Shown here in pieces: positions 18,101 through 26,126 of a stretch of 47,010 nt of DNA. Source of the DNA: Clostridia bacterium (GTDB lineage: Bacteria > Bacillota > Clostridia > Oscillospirales > Butyricicoccaceae). Positions within the stretch are counted from its first letter, which is position 1; each line of letters opens with the position of its first letter. The stretch covers positions 44,051 through 91,060 of the forward strand of contig JAJPXP010000037.1 in NCBI GenBank assembly GCA_021205365.1, in the 5' to 3' direction. Under the pieces are notes generated by a model. It was not told where the DNA came from, searched no databases, and saw nothing but the letters and a program-made list of their open reading frames with translations. A program made the translations under genes and the position numbers.

Positions 18101-18757
18101 ATGAGCACATTAGAATCCAGAATGATCAAGTATCCATCGAAAAAATACAGTGGGGTGGTACCTCTCAAAGTAATCCCAGGACATTTTGTTACCAACCACT
18201 CTCATATTAATTATTACGTTGATCTGACAACGATCAAATCCCGTTTGAGCGAAGCATCCCAGTGTGCCCATGTTTTGGCGCAGCAGTATGCGTACAGTGC
18301 CATTCCGATCGATACCATTGTCTGCCTGGATGGCACAGATGTTATTGGTACATTCCTTGCACAAGAGCTGCAGAACGCTGGACATACCATTCACAATGCG
18401 CATAAGTCCATCTATGTCATTTGCCCAGAGCGCACGCCTAACAGCCAGCTGTTTTTCCGTGAAAATGTGGAACCGATGGTCCGCGGCAAAAATGTCATCT
18501 TGCTGTTGGCTTCCGTTACAACTGGTATCAGCATCCGTCGCGGCATCGAATGCATGGGCTATTATGGCGGTCTGATTCGCGGTGTAGCTACACTGTTTAG
18601 TGCAGTCGATCAGATGGATGGCGTTCAGGTCAACACTGTCTTTACAAGCGATGATATTCCAGGCTACGCATCTTATGATGGCAATGCTTGTCCCTTCTGC
18701 AAAGATAAAGTCCGTGTGGAAGCTATGGTTAATTCGTTCGGTTATTCTAAGCTGTAA
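18101..18757 (+). CDS. Divergent type I phosphoribosyltransferase (orotate PRTase-like)
   Basis: A 218-residue soluble protein with an excellent AAAGGAGGA before the ATG. The core fold resembles orotate-type phosphoribosyltransferases: IVCLDGTDVIG as an early strand-loop, and VILLLASVTTGISIRRGIE at the place of the PRPP-binding loop. The usual two acidic residues of that loop (DD) are replaced by Ala-Ser, so catalysis may be lost or altered. The C-terminus has a CPFC pair and an invariant-looking VNSFGYSKL tail. It is a single-gene unit with its own promoter and terminator. The function is unknown; a regulatory or nucleotide-sensing role is as likely as an enzymatic one. Confidence 0.75.
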   Translation: MSTLESRMIKYPSKKYSGVVPLKVIPGHFVTNHSHINYYVDLTTIKSRLSEASQCAHVLAQQYAYSAIPIDTIVCLDGTDVIGTFLAQELQNAGHTIHNAHKSIYVICPERTPNSQLFFRENVEPMVRGKNVILLLASVTTGISIRRGIECMGYYGGLIRGVATLFSAVDQMDGVQVNTVFTSDDIPGYASYDGNACPFCKDKVRVEAMVNSFGYSKL

Positions 18758-18799
18758 CACGGCTGCAAACTATTTTCTCATTTCTATCCAAAAAAATCT

Positions 18800-18841
18800 A
18801 GGATCTCTTATCACCTGTTCCGATGATAAGAGATCCTTTTT
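18800..18841. terminator. Bidirectional rho-independent terminator
   Basis: A perfect 14-bp stem (AGGATCTCTTATCA at 18800-18813 with its complement at 18824-18837) is followed by TTTTT on the plus strand and preceded by AAAAAA, so it can end both the plus-strand phosphoribosyltransferase gene and the minus-strand operon that stops at 18963. Confidence 0.9.
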
Positions 18842-18962
18842 ATATTCCTCCTATAGATGTTTTCTTGCACATTGTTACACATGCTCCTTTATGCATCCAT
18901 AGTCTTTATGCCATCACTCTGAAATAACTGCTCGGCATCGCAATCAAAACAACATATAAAAG

Positions 18963-19850
18963 TCAGTTATCGCGTTCATTCGTCTGATATACTGCGCTTT
19001 CATCGATCATTGTCCTGATAAAGCCTGTCACGGTTTCTCCCGCTTCATTTTGAACAGAAATCTGAATCCATCCATCGCTTTCTTCGCCAAGAATCATAAT
19101 TTCCTGATCCTTATTCAACTGCATAATCCGCTTGCTCTCACTGGATGCAGTTTCCCGCAGATTCACTACTTGAAGCAAAGTCGCTGTAACTGTGTTTTCT
19201 TTGCCACCTACAGAAACAATTCCAGATGAAGAATTTTCCTGGTTTGAATCCGTTTCGTCGTTCACGATGATGTCGTTGTCTTTTTCAGAGTTTTCCGCAT
19301 TGTCCTTTGTATCGATATCGGCACTACCCTGTTCTGCAACAACTGCGCTTCCCGCTACTGGTTTATCACTTCCTTTGCTGCTCCCCACATGCCCCACGAT
19401 CCATCCCAGAAGCAATCCAATAAGTAAAACACCTGCTAAAACAATGGCGGCTCTCGTTTTATCTACCATTATTTTTTTGTTTTTAACACGCGGCGCAGGC
19501 GTTTCTTCTACTTCCTTTGATGGTTTTACATCACCAATCCATGAATCCCAGTGCTCCGTGATCTGTTCCTTTGCATCGTCAGAGAAAATCTTTTTTCCAT
19601 TATATGTGACCATACCTACATATACTGAAATAATTTTTTTGATCTGCTCATCTGTTTTATAGCTAGGATGAGTGCGGTACTGCTTACAGAACTTCCTCAA
19701 ATAAGCATCTGCTTCCTGACTGCATTTGATCTTATATACGTTCTCTACGGTTTCTGTCAGTCCTTTGTTCAGATGCATAAGAACCTTTTCTGTGCGAACC
19801 TTATCATCTGCATCAAATTCCTCTGGGGAAAATTCAATTTTTTCACTCAT
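18963..19850 (-). CDS. Single-pass membrane protein with extracytoplasmic SH3-like domain
   Basis: A 295-residue protein, last gene of the kinase/helicase operon (20 bp after the helicase end). Residues 1-128 are a charged, mostly helical cytoplasmic part with no recognised domain. Residues about 133-153 form one membrane helix (AAIVLAGVLLIGLLLGWIVG). A long acidic Asp/Glu/Asn/Ser-rich linker (about 160-210) follows. Residues about 215-282 are a bacterial SH3 domain (VNLRETASSESKRIMQLNKDQ, then GWIQI). Such domains bind cell-wall peptides or glycans. The topology suggests a wall-facing sensor or anchor for the cytoplasmic components encoded upstream. Confidence 0.85.
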   Translation of the reverse strand: MSEKIEFSPEEFDADDKVRTEKVLMHLNKGLTETVENVYKIKCSQEADAYLRKFCKQYRTHPSYKTDEQIKKIISVYVGMVTYNGKKIFSDDAKEQITEHWDSWIGDVKPSKEVEETPAPRVKNKKIMVDKTRAAIVLAGVLLIGLLLGWIVGHVGSSKGSDKPVAGSAVVAEQGSADIDTKDNAENSEKDNDIIVNDETDSNQENSSSGIVSVGGKENTVTATLLQVVNLRETASSESKRIMQLNKDQEIMILGEESDGWIQISVQNEAGETVTGFIRTMIDESAVYQTNERDN

Positions 19851-19870
19851 ATGATGATCACTTCCTTATA

Positions 19871-20668
19871 TCATTGATTTAGCTTTTGCACAATCATATC
19901 AATTTCCGCAGATGGATTCATATACCAGTTTTTCACTCTTAAATGATGGATTTTGTTCCATCCTTTGCTGCGCAACGTTTCCGGGCAAATAATTTCCTGA
20001 TCCATCGCTGTATAATACTCTGTGCATGGATGATCCACCAGTATTCCCATTTCATACTGCTCCGCGTTTTTCCTTGACATGATACCAATGTCAACACGTC
20101 CGCTTCCGATACATGTATGGACTGTCCATCCCCGTTCCCGAAGCATTCTTGCAGCAGATTCCGTGATATTGTCTGTCTCCTGTTGTACTTCTGCCCGTTC
20201 CATATATCCATTGTGATTCATGACAAACTTCAGGAAATCTCGCAAATCTTTTGCTCCATATTGGACATCAGTCATCTGCTCGGGTTTAAAACTAGAAGCA
20301 ACCACCATTTGCTTTTTTGCCCTGGTCAGCATGACGTTCAGCCTGTTGCTTCCTCCCTCTCTCCCAAGTGCACCAATACTGTTTCGAAGTGAGTCACTTC
20401 CATCCGGTATATGTACAATAGACAAAAATACATAATCCCACTCTTTTCCCTGACAGGATTCCAGGTTCACAACATCAACGTGCTCATCTGCCCATGCTGC
20501 AAATTCTTCATCTTCTATCTCACTCAGAAGCCTTCGAATCAATTCGCACTGTGGCAGATTTATCGTGATAATGCCCACTGTTTCTGCTTTTGAATGATCT
20601 ATCTGTTCGTATTTTTCAAAAACACAATCGATAATCCGTCTTGCTTCGGGTTCATTACGTTTATCCAT
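19871..20668 (-). CDS. C-terminal fragment of the interrupted helicase-nuclease (SF1 C-domain plus PD-(D/E)XK-like nuclease)
   Basis: 265 residues from the first ATG after an in-frame TGA. The first part carries the last SF1 helicase motifs: NLESCQGKEWDYVFLS (motif V region), GREGGSNRLNVMLTRAKK (motif VI; the LTRAK arginine finger). The C-terminal about 90 residues look like an REase_MTES_1575/Vsr-like nuclease (GSGRVDIGIM, then EMGILVDHP). No good ribosome binding site precedes this ATG, and 17 further codons up to the TGA are open in the same frame and match the domain, so this is the tail of the 1310-codon reading frame before it rather than an independent gene. It may be untranslated if the TGA is real. 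Confidence 0.75.
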   Translation of the reverse strand: MDKRNEPEARRIIDCVFEKYEQIDHSKAETVGIITINLPQCELIRRLLSEIEDEEFAAWADEHVDVVNLESCQGKEWDYVFLSIVHIPDGSDSLRNSIGALGREGGSNRLNVMLTRAKKQMVVASSFKPEQMTDVQYGAKDLRDFLKFVMNHNGYMERAEVQQETDNITESAARMLRERGWTVHTCIGSGRVDIGIMSRKNAEQYEMGILVDHPCTEYYTAMDQEIICPETLRSKGWNKIHHLRVKNWYMNPSAEIDMIVQKLNQ

Positions 20669-20719
20669 GTAAACGCCGTCTTCAACATATTCATATCGTA
20701 CGCCGTCATCTGTAATATA

Positions 20720-20722
20720 TCA
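20720..20722 (-). other. In-frame TGA separating two halves of one helicase-nuclease reading frame
   Basis: Reading the minus strand in the helicase frame gives RIVTLPS, TGA, YITDDGVRYEYVEDGVYMDK, and then the next open frame without any shift. Both sides belong to one SF1 helicase fold, so a single substitution (for example TGG or CGA to TGA) explains the break. TGA is used as a normal stop elsewhere in the window, and I saw no selenocysteine context. Confidence 0.9.
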
Positions 20723-23700
20723 AGAAGGTAATGTCACAATCCGGTTCTGATAATATCGTTCATTTGCAAAGGCGATCAGACTTTCCTGTTCACTGCGATA
20801 ATGGTACTGCAGCGTCCTTTGGGGCAATGCAGCCTGCATAGCAGCCTGTAAAATAGATTGCGCAGAGTAAAGATCGCCATCTTCATCTTCAAATCGTTTC
20901 CGGAAAAAATCTGTCGGCTTCATCTGCTTTTCATCTCCGAAAATCAAGCAGCGTTCTGCATGGGCTATTGCACCGAGCGCTGTATATTCCTTCATCTGAG
21001 AACCTTCATCTATGATGACCAGATCAAAGCGCATTTTTTCTGGCAAAAACTCAGCTGCTGCGATCGGATCTGCAAGAACACATGGAAACATGTTTTTCAT
21101 CAAGTTCGGAGCCTGTTCAAAAAATGAACGGTTTTTGCTTCTTTCTTTATTCGCCAGCCTGATCAGTTTTCCAGCTTCTGGATTGTTTGATCCTTCCCGC
21201 AAATCAGGTAAATTTGACACATGTATTATATGAATCCTTTTCACCAAATCCCTGCGCAACGCACTCTGCAGGAGAAGCAGCTTCTGCACATCATAACTAG
21301 AAACTTCATGCTGCATAACACGCTGTCTGTTCTGCAGCATGTAATCATACCACGCCCGGCTCACCGCCTCATCTGCTGTCCGGACTGTCTTTCTATCATC
21401 CGGAAGCTGTGAAAACCATGCCGGAAAATTATTCAGTCCAAACTTGTTCAGCGCCTCAACCGAACGGTTGTAGTTTTCCTCAATGCAGCTGTTTCTATTT
21501 TTCCATACGGCAGGCCATTGTCTCAGAATATCTATTTTTAGGCAATCCGGATACTCTTGTTTAAATCGTTCCTGGTGATCCAAAAGATCACCCAGGTCAT
21601 TCTGTGCCTCGGAAAATCCATCAAAATAATCCATAAAGGACTTTACTTCTTTCTGAAGATCACGGCCATTCTTTCCAAGCTGATTGTGGTATTTTGCAAG
21701 TTCATCCTGTTCTTTTTGCAGCTGCTCATACTGCCGCATTTCCTTCGGCTTGGTATCTATGCTTTCCGCAGTCATCAATGAATTTTCCAAAATCCGTTCT
21801 ATTTCCTTCGGATTACCCTTAAAATGTTCTATCCGGTTTTCCAATTGATCCCGTATGGATCTAATCTGTGGCATGCCATTCCATTCCGGAAGAAGCTTAT
21901 CCAGCAGCTCTTTTTTCGCAACCTTATATGAACGGCTGCCGATTGGGTTATCTCGCAGCGTCCTCAGTTGTTCCTGAATCGCTGCCTTCCGTGCTTCAAG
22001 TGCATTCTGTTTCTTTTCCCATACATCTGCCTGTGCATTCATAGGCTTTCGCCTCAGAAAATCCTCCAAGCGGTGCGCCAACCCAAACATTCTGATAATG
22101 CGTTTCTTTTCACAGAGTCCATCTGCATTCCATGCAAAGGCATTTTCCATGATACCAATCTGGTTCATCAGGCATGTGAGTCTATGCTCGGCCTCTCCAA
22201 TCTTCCGAATAAAAACCTCTCCATTCGGACGATCCAATGACGTATCACGGATAAATTCACGAAATTCACTGGTATCCGAAGCATATTGGCTTTCCATTCT
22301 GACATAGTTTTCCACACATTCTCTCGCAGCGGAAAGATCCTCTGCCGCAACATTCCATCCAAATGTCGTTTCCGGATATCGCTCACGTTCGTTCAGCATC
22401 TGCAGAAAGGATGTATCGTTATCATCCTTTTGATTGATTTCATCATAATAGGAAATGATCTTGCCTGCGATTCTTTTATACTCATTATAATTGCTGCTTC
22501 TGTTTATAGGTTCAACTTTATCAAACTCCCGCATTATTTGAAGTTTTGCAGAAACTTGATCTCTAATATGTACATTTTCCCGCAGGTTCAGCACCATATC
22601 CTGCATTCCTGCTTTTTCCAGCATATCATAAACAACTTCATGCGCAGATAGTTTTTCGGACAAAAACAGTACCGAATGTCCTTTTCCAATCTCATCCGCA
22701 ATGATGTTGACAATTGTCTGCGATTTTCCATTGCCTGCCGGCCCGCCGACTACCAGTACCCTTCTCTGGCCTGCCGCACGAATAACATCAATTTGTGAAC
22801 TGTCAGCCGGATAAATATAAATCGGCAGTGGCGCCTCTTCCTCACTGGACTGAATCATGTTTCCCCACGACATTCGCCCTTCCAAAATTCCATGTACAAT
22901 ATCGTGCTCCTGGATATTACCACACAGAGCTTCCCAGATTGCACGATTCGGCACCTGAAAACGCCCAATGGCAAATACATTTTCTTCGATGCTCCATTCT
23001 TCATGCAATTCAATTTGCTTGCGAAGTGCTTTCATACGTTCATCATAGCTGCCTTCGCCCACTGCATCCAAATCAATTTCAAAATCTTGTCTCAGCTTAT
23101 CCTCCAGCACAGGATTCAGAAGCCAGTCATGTTTCATTTTCAGCACATATTCGCCGCGTGTATTTTTTAATATATCCATTGCACGCAGAAAAACCGGCGC
23201 ATCACGCGTCTCATCACCGCACTTACAACGCAGGAAATTCAATGAAAGATATAAAGACTGACAGCCTGTTTCACGTTTTTCCTGACGGACTTCACGATAA
23301 AGCTGTTTCAACCTGCTGTTCAGCTTACGGCGTGCCGCATTGGGGTTCGAGCTACCTGCCGTTTGCTCCTGGATAATCAGATTATTCAGCTTCTGATCGT
23401 TTATTTCTCCCTGAAACAGTGTTCTTGCATCTGCTTTCAGCTCCATAAATTTATCTGAACTGTGCGGGAACTTTAACAGTACGCTTCCCCGGCGGATGCC
23501 AATTGCCTGTCGGCGGAGGACTGTCAGTCTGTCTATTTCATTTGTCGCCGGCTCCATATCAACGCTCAGAACCGTCGGTATTTCTTCCGGCTCTGTTTTA
23601 TCCGGTTCTGTCAGTTCCGGTTCAGCAACATCTGGTATTTCACAAATCGGCTCTTCCGTATATGTAAACGCCAATTGAATATTGCTCGCACGCGCAGCCA

Positions 23701-24625
23701 TGGTATCAACTGCATACTCGAGTTTCCGGATATTTTCTTTTCCGATTTCAACAGCTCCATGGAAATCGGTACTGAACCCGCTTGTAAAAGCCGTGCATTC
23801 GACCGGTATTAGAGTGGTATTTTCGGCAAGTTCTTGCATTGAAGAAGACATAACCTGCGACAGGTGTGCATTTTGTTCTGTCCAGAACGCAGCAAATGCA
23901 TGACCGTGAATACAGATCAGCAAAGAATGTATTGCTACCGCTTCCAAGCACGAGGCATACAATACTGCCAGATCGAGACATGTACCACTTTTATAGTTAT
24001 CCTGCAGAATCTGATGCGGTATGCGAATCTTCTGTCCAGAACGCTCAAAACTGGCTGGACTGCTGATATAACCGATCTGTTCATCCCTCAGCGCACGGTA
24101 GATACACTCTGCCTGTGCAGCCACATTTTGCACGTTTCCACTTTGATATGCAGACATGGAAACGCCCTGTTCCTCAGCATACTGCCCTGCACGCGTGACA
24201 ACTGCTGTAACACGCGGATCATTCGGCTGCATAAATGCCGGCAACAGCTGCGGATAATACTGTGCATTCCAATGGAGATACGGCTCAACCCGTACCTCGA
24301 CACACAGAAAATCCAAAACGGTTTCATCATGATCTGAATCAAGCAATTCGATATGCAGTTCACCATCTGCGCCCTCAATCAGTTCCGTACGATAATATTC
24401 TGTATTCGCATGCAGCTTTGGCTCTATGCGCAGTGACTTGTGCTTCGCAACATGAATCTTTTCCTTATACTCATGAATACATTCCGGAACCGACGTAATG
24501 CGCAGAATTGCGTCCTTCTCCTCCTGCGCATCAATAATCTCAACATAGTCTAGGCATGATAGCCCACACTGCAATGCAGCATAGTTCATCACGCCTTTTG
24601 TTCTCTGCTGTATCTGAATTTTCAT
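20720..24625 (-). CDS. Transglutaminase-like / DUF4011-like / SF1 helicase protein, N-terminal part, ended by in-frame TGA
   Basis: 1301 residues from the ATG at 24625 (GGGGAAAG 7 nt upstream; a longer TTG form overlaps the previous gene). N-terminal beta domain (1-150); a transglutaminase-like segment near 205-250 with GTCLDL (Cys near 216) and GHAFAAFW (His near 242); a DUF4011-like region near 375-520; Walker A GPAGNGKSQ near 627-635; long coiled-coil insertion (about 700-1050); Walker B VIIDEGSQ near 1203 and GDEKQ. The frame continues after the TGA at 20720-20722 into the missing motifs V-VI and a nuclease. The whole architecture resembles DUF4011-helicase-Vsr proteins of Hhe-type candidate antiphage systems. 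It is in one operon with kinase, phosphatase and vWA genes. Intact, it would be about 1584 residues. Confidence 0.88.
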   Translation of the reverse strand: MKIQIQQRTKGVMNYAALQCGLSCLDYVEIIDAQEEKDAILRITSVPECIHEYKEKIHVAKHKSLRIEPKLHANTEYYRTELIEGADGELHIELLDSDHDETVLDFLCVEVRVEPYLHWNAQYYPQLLPAFMQPNDPRVTAVVTRAGQYAEEQGVSMSAYQSGNVQNVAAQAECIYRALRDEQIGYISSPASFERSGQKIRIPHQILQDNYKSGTCLDLAVLYASCLEAVAIHSLLICIHGHAFAAFWTEQNAHLSQVMSSSMQELAENTTLIPVECTAFTSGFSTDFHGAVEIGKENIRKLEYAVDTMAARASNIQLAFTYTEEPICEIPDVAEPELTEPDKTEPEEIPTVLSVDMEPATNEIDRLTVLRRQAIGIRRGSVLLKFPHSSDKFMELKADARTLFQGEINDQKLNNLIIQEQTAGSSNPNAARRKLNSRLKQLYREVRQEKRETGCQSLYLSLNFLRCKCGDETRDAPVFLRAMDILKNTRGEYVLKMKHDWLLNPVLEDKLRQDFEIDLDAVGEGSYDERMKALRKQIELHEEWSIEENVFAIGRFQVPNRAIWEALCGNIQEHDIVHGILEGRMSWGNMIQSSEEEAPLPIYIYPADSSQIDVIRAAGQRRVLVVGGPAGNGKSQTIVNIIADEIGKGHSVLFLSEKLSAHEVVYDMLEKAGMQDMVLNLRENVHIRDQVSAKLQIMREFDKVEPINRSSNYNEYKRIAGKIISYYDEINQKDDNDTSFLQMLNERERYPETTFGWNVAAEDLSAARECVENYVRMESQYASDTSEFREFIRDTSLDRPNGEVFIRKIGEAEHRLTCLMNQIGIMENAFAWNADGLCEKKRIIRMFGLAHRLEDFLRRKPMNAQADVWEKKQNALEARKAAIQEQLRTLRDNPIGSRSYKVAKKELLDKLLPEWNGMPQIRSIRDQLENRIEHFKGNPKEIERILENSLMTAESIDTKPKEMRQYEQLQKEQDELAKYHNQLGKNGRDLQKEVKSFMDYFDGFSEAQNDLGDLLDHQERFKQEYPDCLKIDILRQWPAVWKNRNSCIEENYNRSVEALNKFGLNNFPAWFSQLPDDRKTVRTADEAVSRAWYDYMLQNRQRVMQHEVSSYDVQKLLLLQSALRRDLVKRIHIIHVSNLPDLREGSNNPEAGKLIRLANKERSKNRSFFEQAPNLMKNMFPCVLADPIAAAEFLPEKMRFDLVIIDEGSQMKEYTALGAIAHAERCLIFGDEKQMKPTDFFRKRFEDEDGDLYSAQSILQAAMQAALPQRTLQYHYRSEQESLIAFANERYYQNRIVTLPS

Positions 24626-24648
24626 ACTCTTTCCCCGTACATTTCCTG

Positions 24649-25266
24649 TCAAGCAAACAGCTCATCCAGTGTTTTCTCCGGATCTTCCTCCAAATCCTTT
24701 ACCAGCTTCTCCCTCGTAATCTCTTTGTCTTGAAATTCTCTCAGGAAGTTCTCTTCATTTTTCGATAATGCTTCATTTGAAATAACCAGCAGTTTAAATG
24801 GAAGGCTTCTCCACCTATTCTGCCGTTCCATGCAGAGACAATTTCTCTCTGTTTTTTCACGCTCTCCAAATAGACTGCAGCTTGTAATAATACAGATCGT
24901 ATTGTCCGCATCATTTTCCCGTCGATACTGTCGCTCCAAAAGCGCCATTGCCATCGTGAGGACATGATGCAGAGATGTCCTCTGCGTTTTATTATACCGT
25001 GCATAATAAATCTTCTTCGGATCGGTTTGATCAAAATCTACCGCAGAAGTAGTCCCGTCCTGAAATACAAATGCTCTGAAAACGCGGCTTTCCTCCTGCT
25101 TCATCAAATAATTCTGGACAACCTCCAAGACATAATTGTTCTTATTTTCCTTTTGCCCGGCATTTGTATTTTCTTCAAAATTGATAGCCTTGGATTGGCA
25201 AATACAGAACACAACATTTTTGTTTTTTTGTATGGTACAAAGCGGTCCTCTATATCTTGATTCCAT
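24649..25266 (-). CDS. Unrecognised protein, possibly a degenerate vWA-like partner
   Basis: 205 residues from the ATG at 25266, chosen for AAGGAG 7 nt upstream; an in-frame TTG at 25281 would overlap the vWA gene. No family is recognised with confidence. Two hydrophobic strand-like segments, VVFCICQ near residue 14 and TICIITS near 122, separated by a long helix (LHHVLTMAMALLERQYRRE), have the spacing of a vWA fold in which the metal-site DxSxS is lost. The tail is acidic and helical. It is sandwiched between the vWA and helicase genes in the same operon, which suggests it bridges the two. The vWA idea is tentative. Confidence 0.7.
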   Translation of the reverse strand: MESRYRGPLCTIQKNKNVVFCICQSKAINFEENTNAGQKENKNNYVLEVVQNYLMKQEESRVFRAFVFQDGTTSAVDFDQTDPKKIYYARYNKTQRTSLHHVLTMAMALLERQYRRENDADNTICIITSCSLFGEREKTERNCLCMERQNRWRSLPFKLLVISNEALSKNEENFLREFQDKEITREKLVKDLEEDPEKTLDELFA

Positions 25267-25277
25267 TTTGATCTCCT

Positions 25278-26114
25278 TCAATTTTTTGCGCGGAATATAG
25301 AATTATTTGCACAAAAATTGGCAAACCGATTTTTCAGATTATCTTCGCTAGAGAGATCCCAAAGCATTTCCACCGAAATTGGTGCAGTAGATGGAACAGT
25401 ACCCATTCTTGCTGTCTCAACCCGGTTCCCTTCCCCATCTACATATGTAAATGCAGGTCTGAACTGCATCTGATCCAAATTGACATAAATGAGTGAGGTG
25501 CGCAAGCCTACATTTTCATACCGGCGCTGCTGTGTCCCCTCCTTAACTGTGGAATCTGAAATCAGAATCACATTGCAGTTTGCATGCTGTTCTGTCCTGC
25601 TCAGCTTTTCCATAGAAACATCCAGTGCTGCATAAAGATCCTCGTATCCATCATAAGATCCGCCAACGAACTCTATATTCTGCAAAGCTGTTCTCATGTC
25701 ATTCGTAGTTCCAAAGTCCACATGCAATCCATTTCGCACTGCATTCTGCAGCAGTGTCAATCCGACCCTAAACTCTTTGCTCGGATTATCCCGGTGCCAC
25801 TTATCCATACACTCCAGAGTGCTGAGAATCTGGGAACGAACGATCGAGCCGATTACATGACCGGAATATGTTACATCCCAAACAAAATCGACATAGCATA
25901 TATCATGCTGTTCGCTAAATCTCTGATTTTGTGTTGTCTCAACAGTTTCATCTTCTACTGGCACGTGTTGCTGCGGCGCAGGTTCCGGCTGAGGTCTCTC
26001 CTTTTTTTCATTCCTGGACGCAAAATTACGTGTGTCCGAATGTAAGTCCCGTGCATTTGGTGCGCTGGCGCTTTTCTTTTTCTGGCTAAAGTCTCTATAT
26101 TTAGGTCCTGGCAT
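25278..26114 (-). CDS. TerY-like vWA domain protein
   Basis: 278 residues with AGGAGAG 8 nt before the ATG. Residues 1-65 are a low-complexity, basic/proline linker. Residues about 70-250 look like a vWA domain: YVDFVWDVTYSGHV carries a MIDAS-type DxTxS, then GGSYDGYEDLYAALD in the position of the second metal loop and VILISDSTV at the third. vWA proteins of the TerY class act as phospho-regulated adaptors. The gene lies directly behind a kinase and a PP2C phosphatase, the hallmark TerY-P triad arrangement. The MIDAS is non-canonical, so metal binding is likely but unproven. Confidence 0.8.
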   Translation of the reverse strand: MPGPKYRDFSQKKKSASAPNARDLHSDTRNFASRNEKKERPQPEPAPQQHVPVEDETVETTQNQRFSEQHDICYVDFVWDVTYSGHVIGSIVRSQILSTLECMDKWHRDNPSKEFRVGLTLLQNAVRNGLHVDFGTTNDMRTALQNIEFVGGSYDGYEDLYAALDVSMEKLSRTEQHANCNVILISDSTVKEGTQQRRYENVGLRTSLIYVNLDQMQFRPAFTYVDGEGNRVETARMGTVPSTAPISVEMLWDLSSEDNLKNRFANFCANNSIFRAKN

Positions 26115-26126
26115 ATGCTTTCTCTC

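Noticed and set aside
18110-18760. Minus-strand 216-codon frame opposite the phosphoribosyltransferase gene
   Set aside because: It mirrors the real gene, has no ribosome binding site and no family-like sequence; the plus-strand gene has promoter, site and terminator.
20720-20722. TGA as selenocysteine or reassigned tryptophan codon
   Set aside because: No selenoprotein family or evident SECIS-like hairpin follows; TGA ends many other genes in the window in ATGA overlaps.
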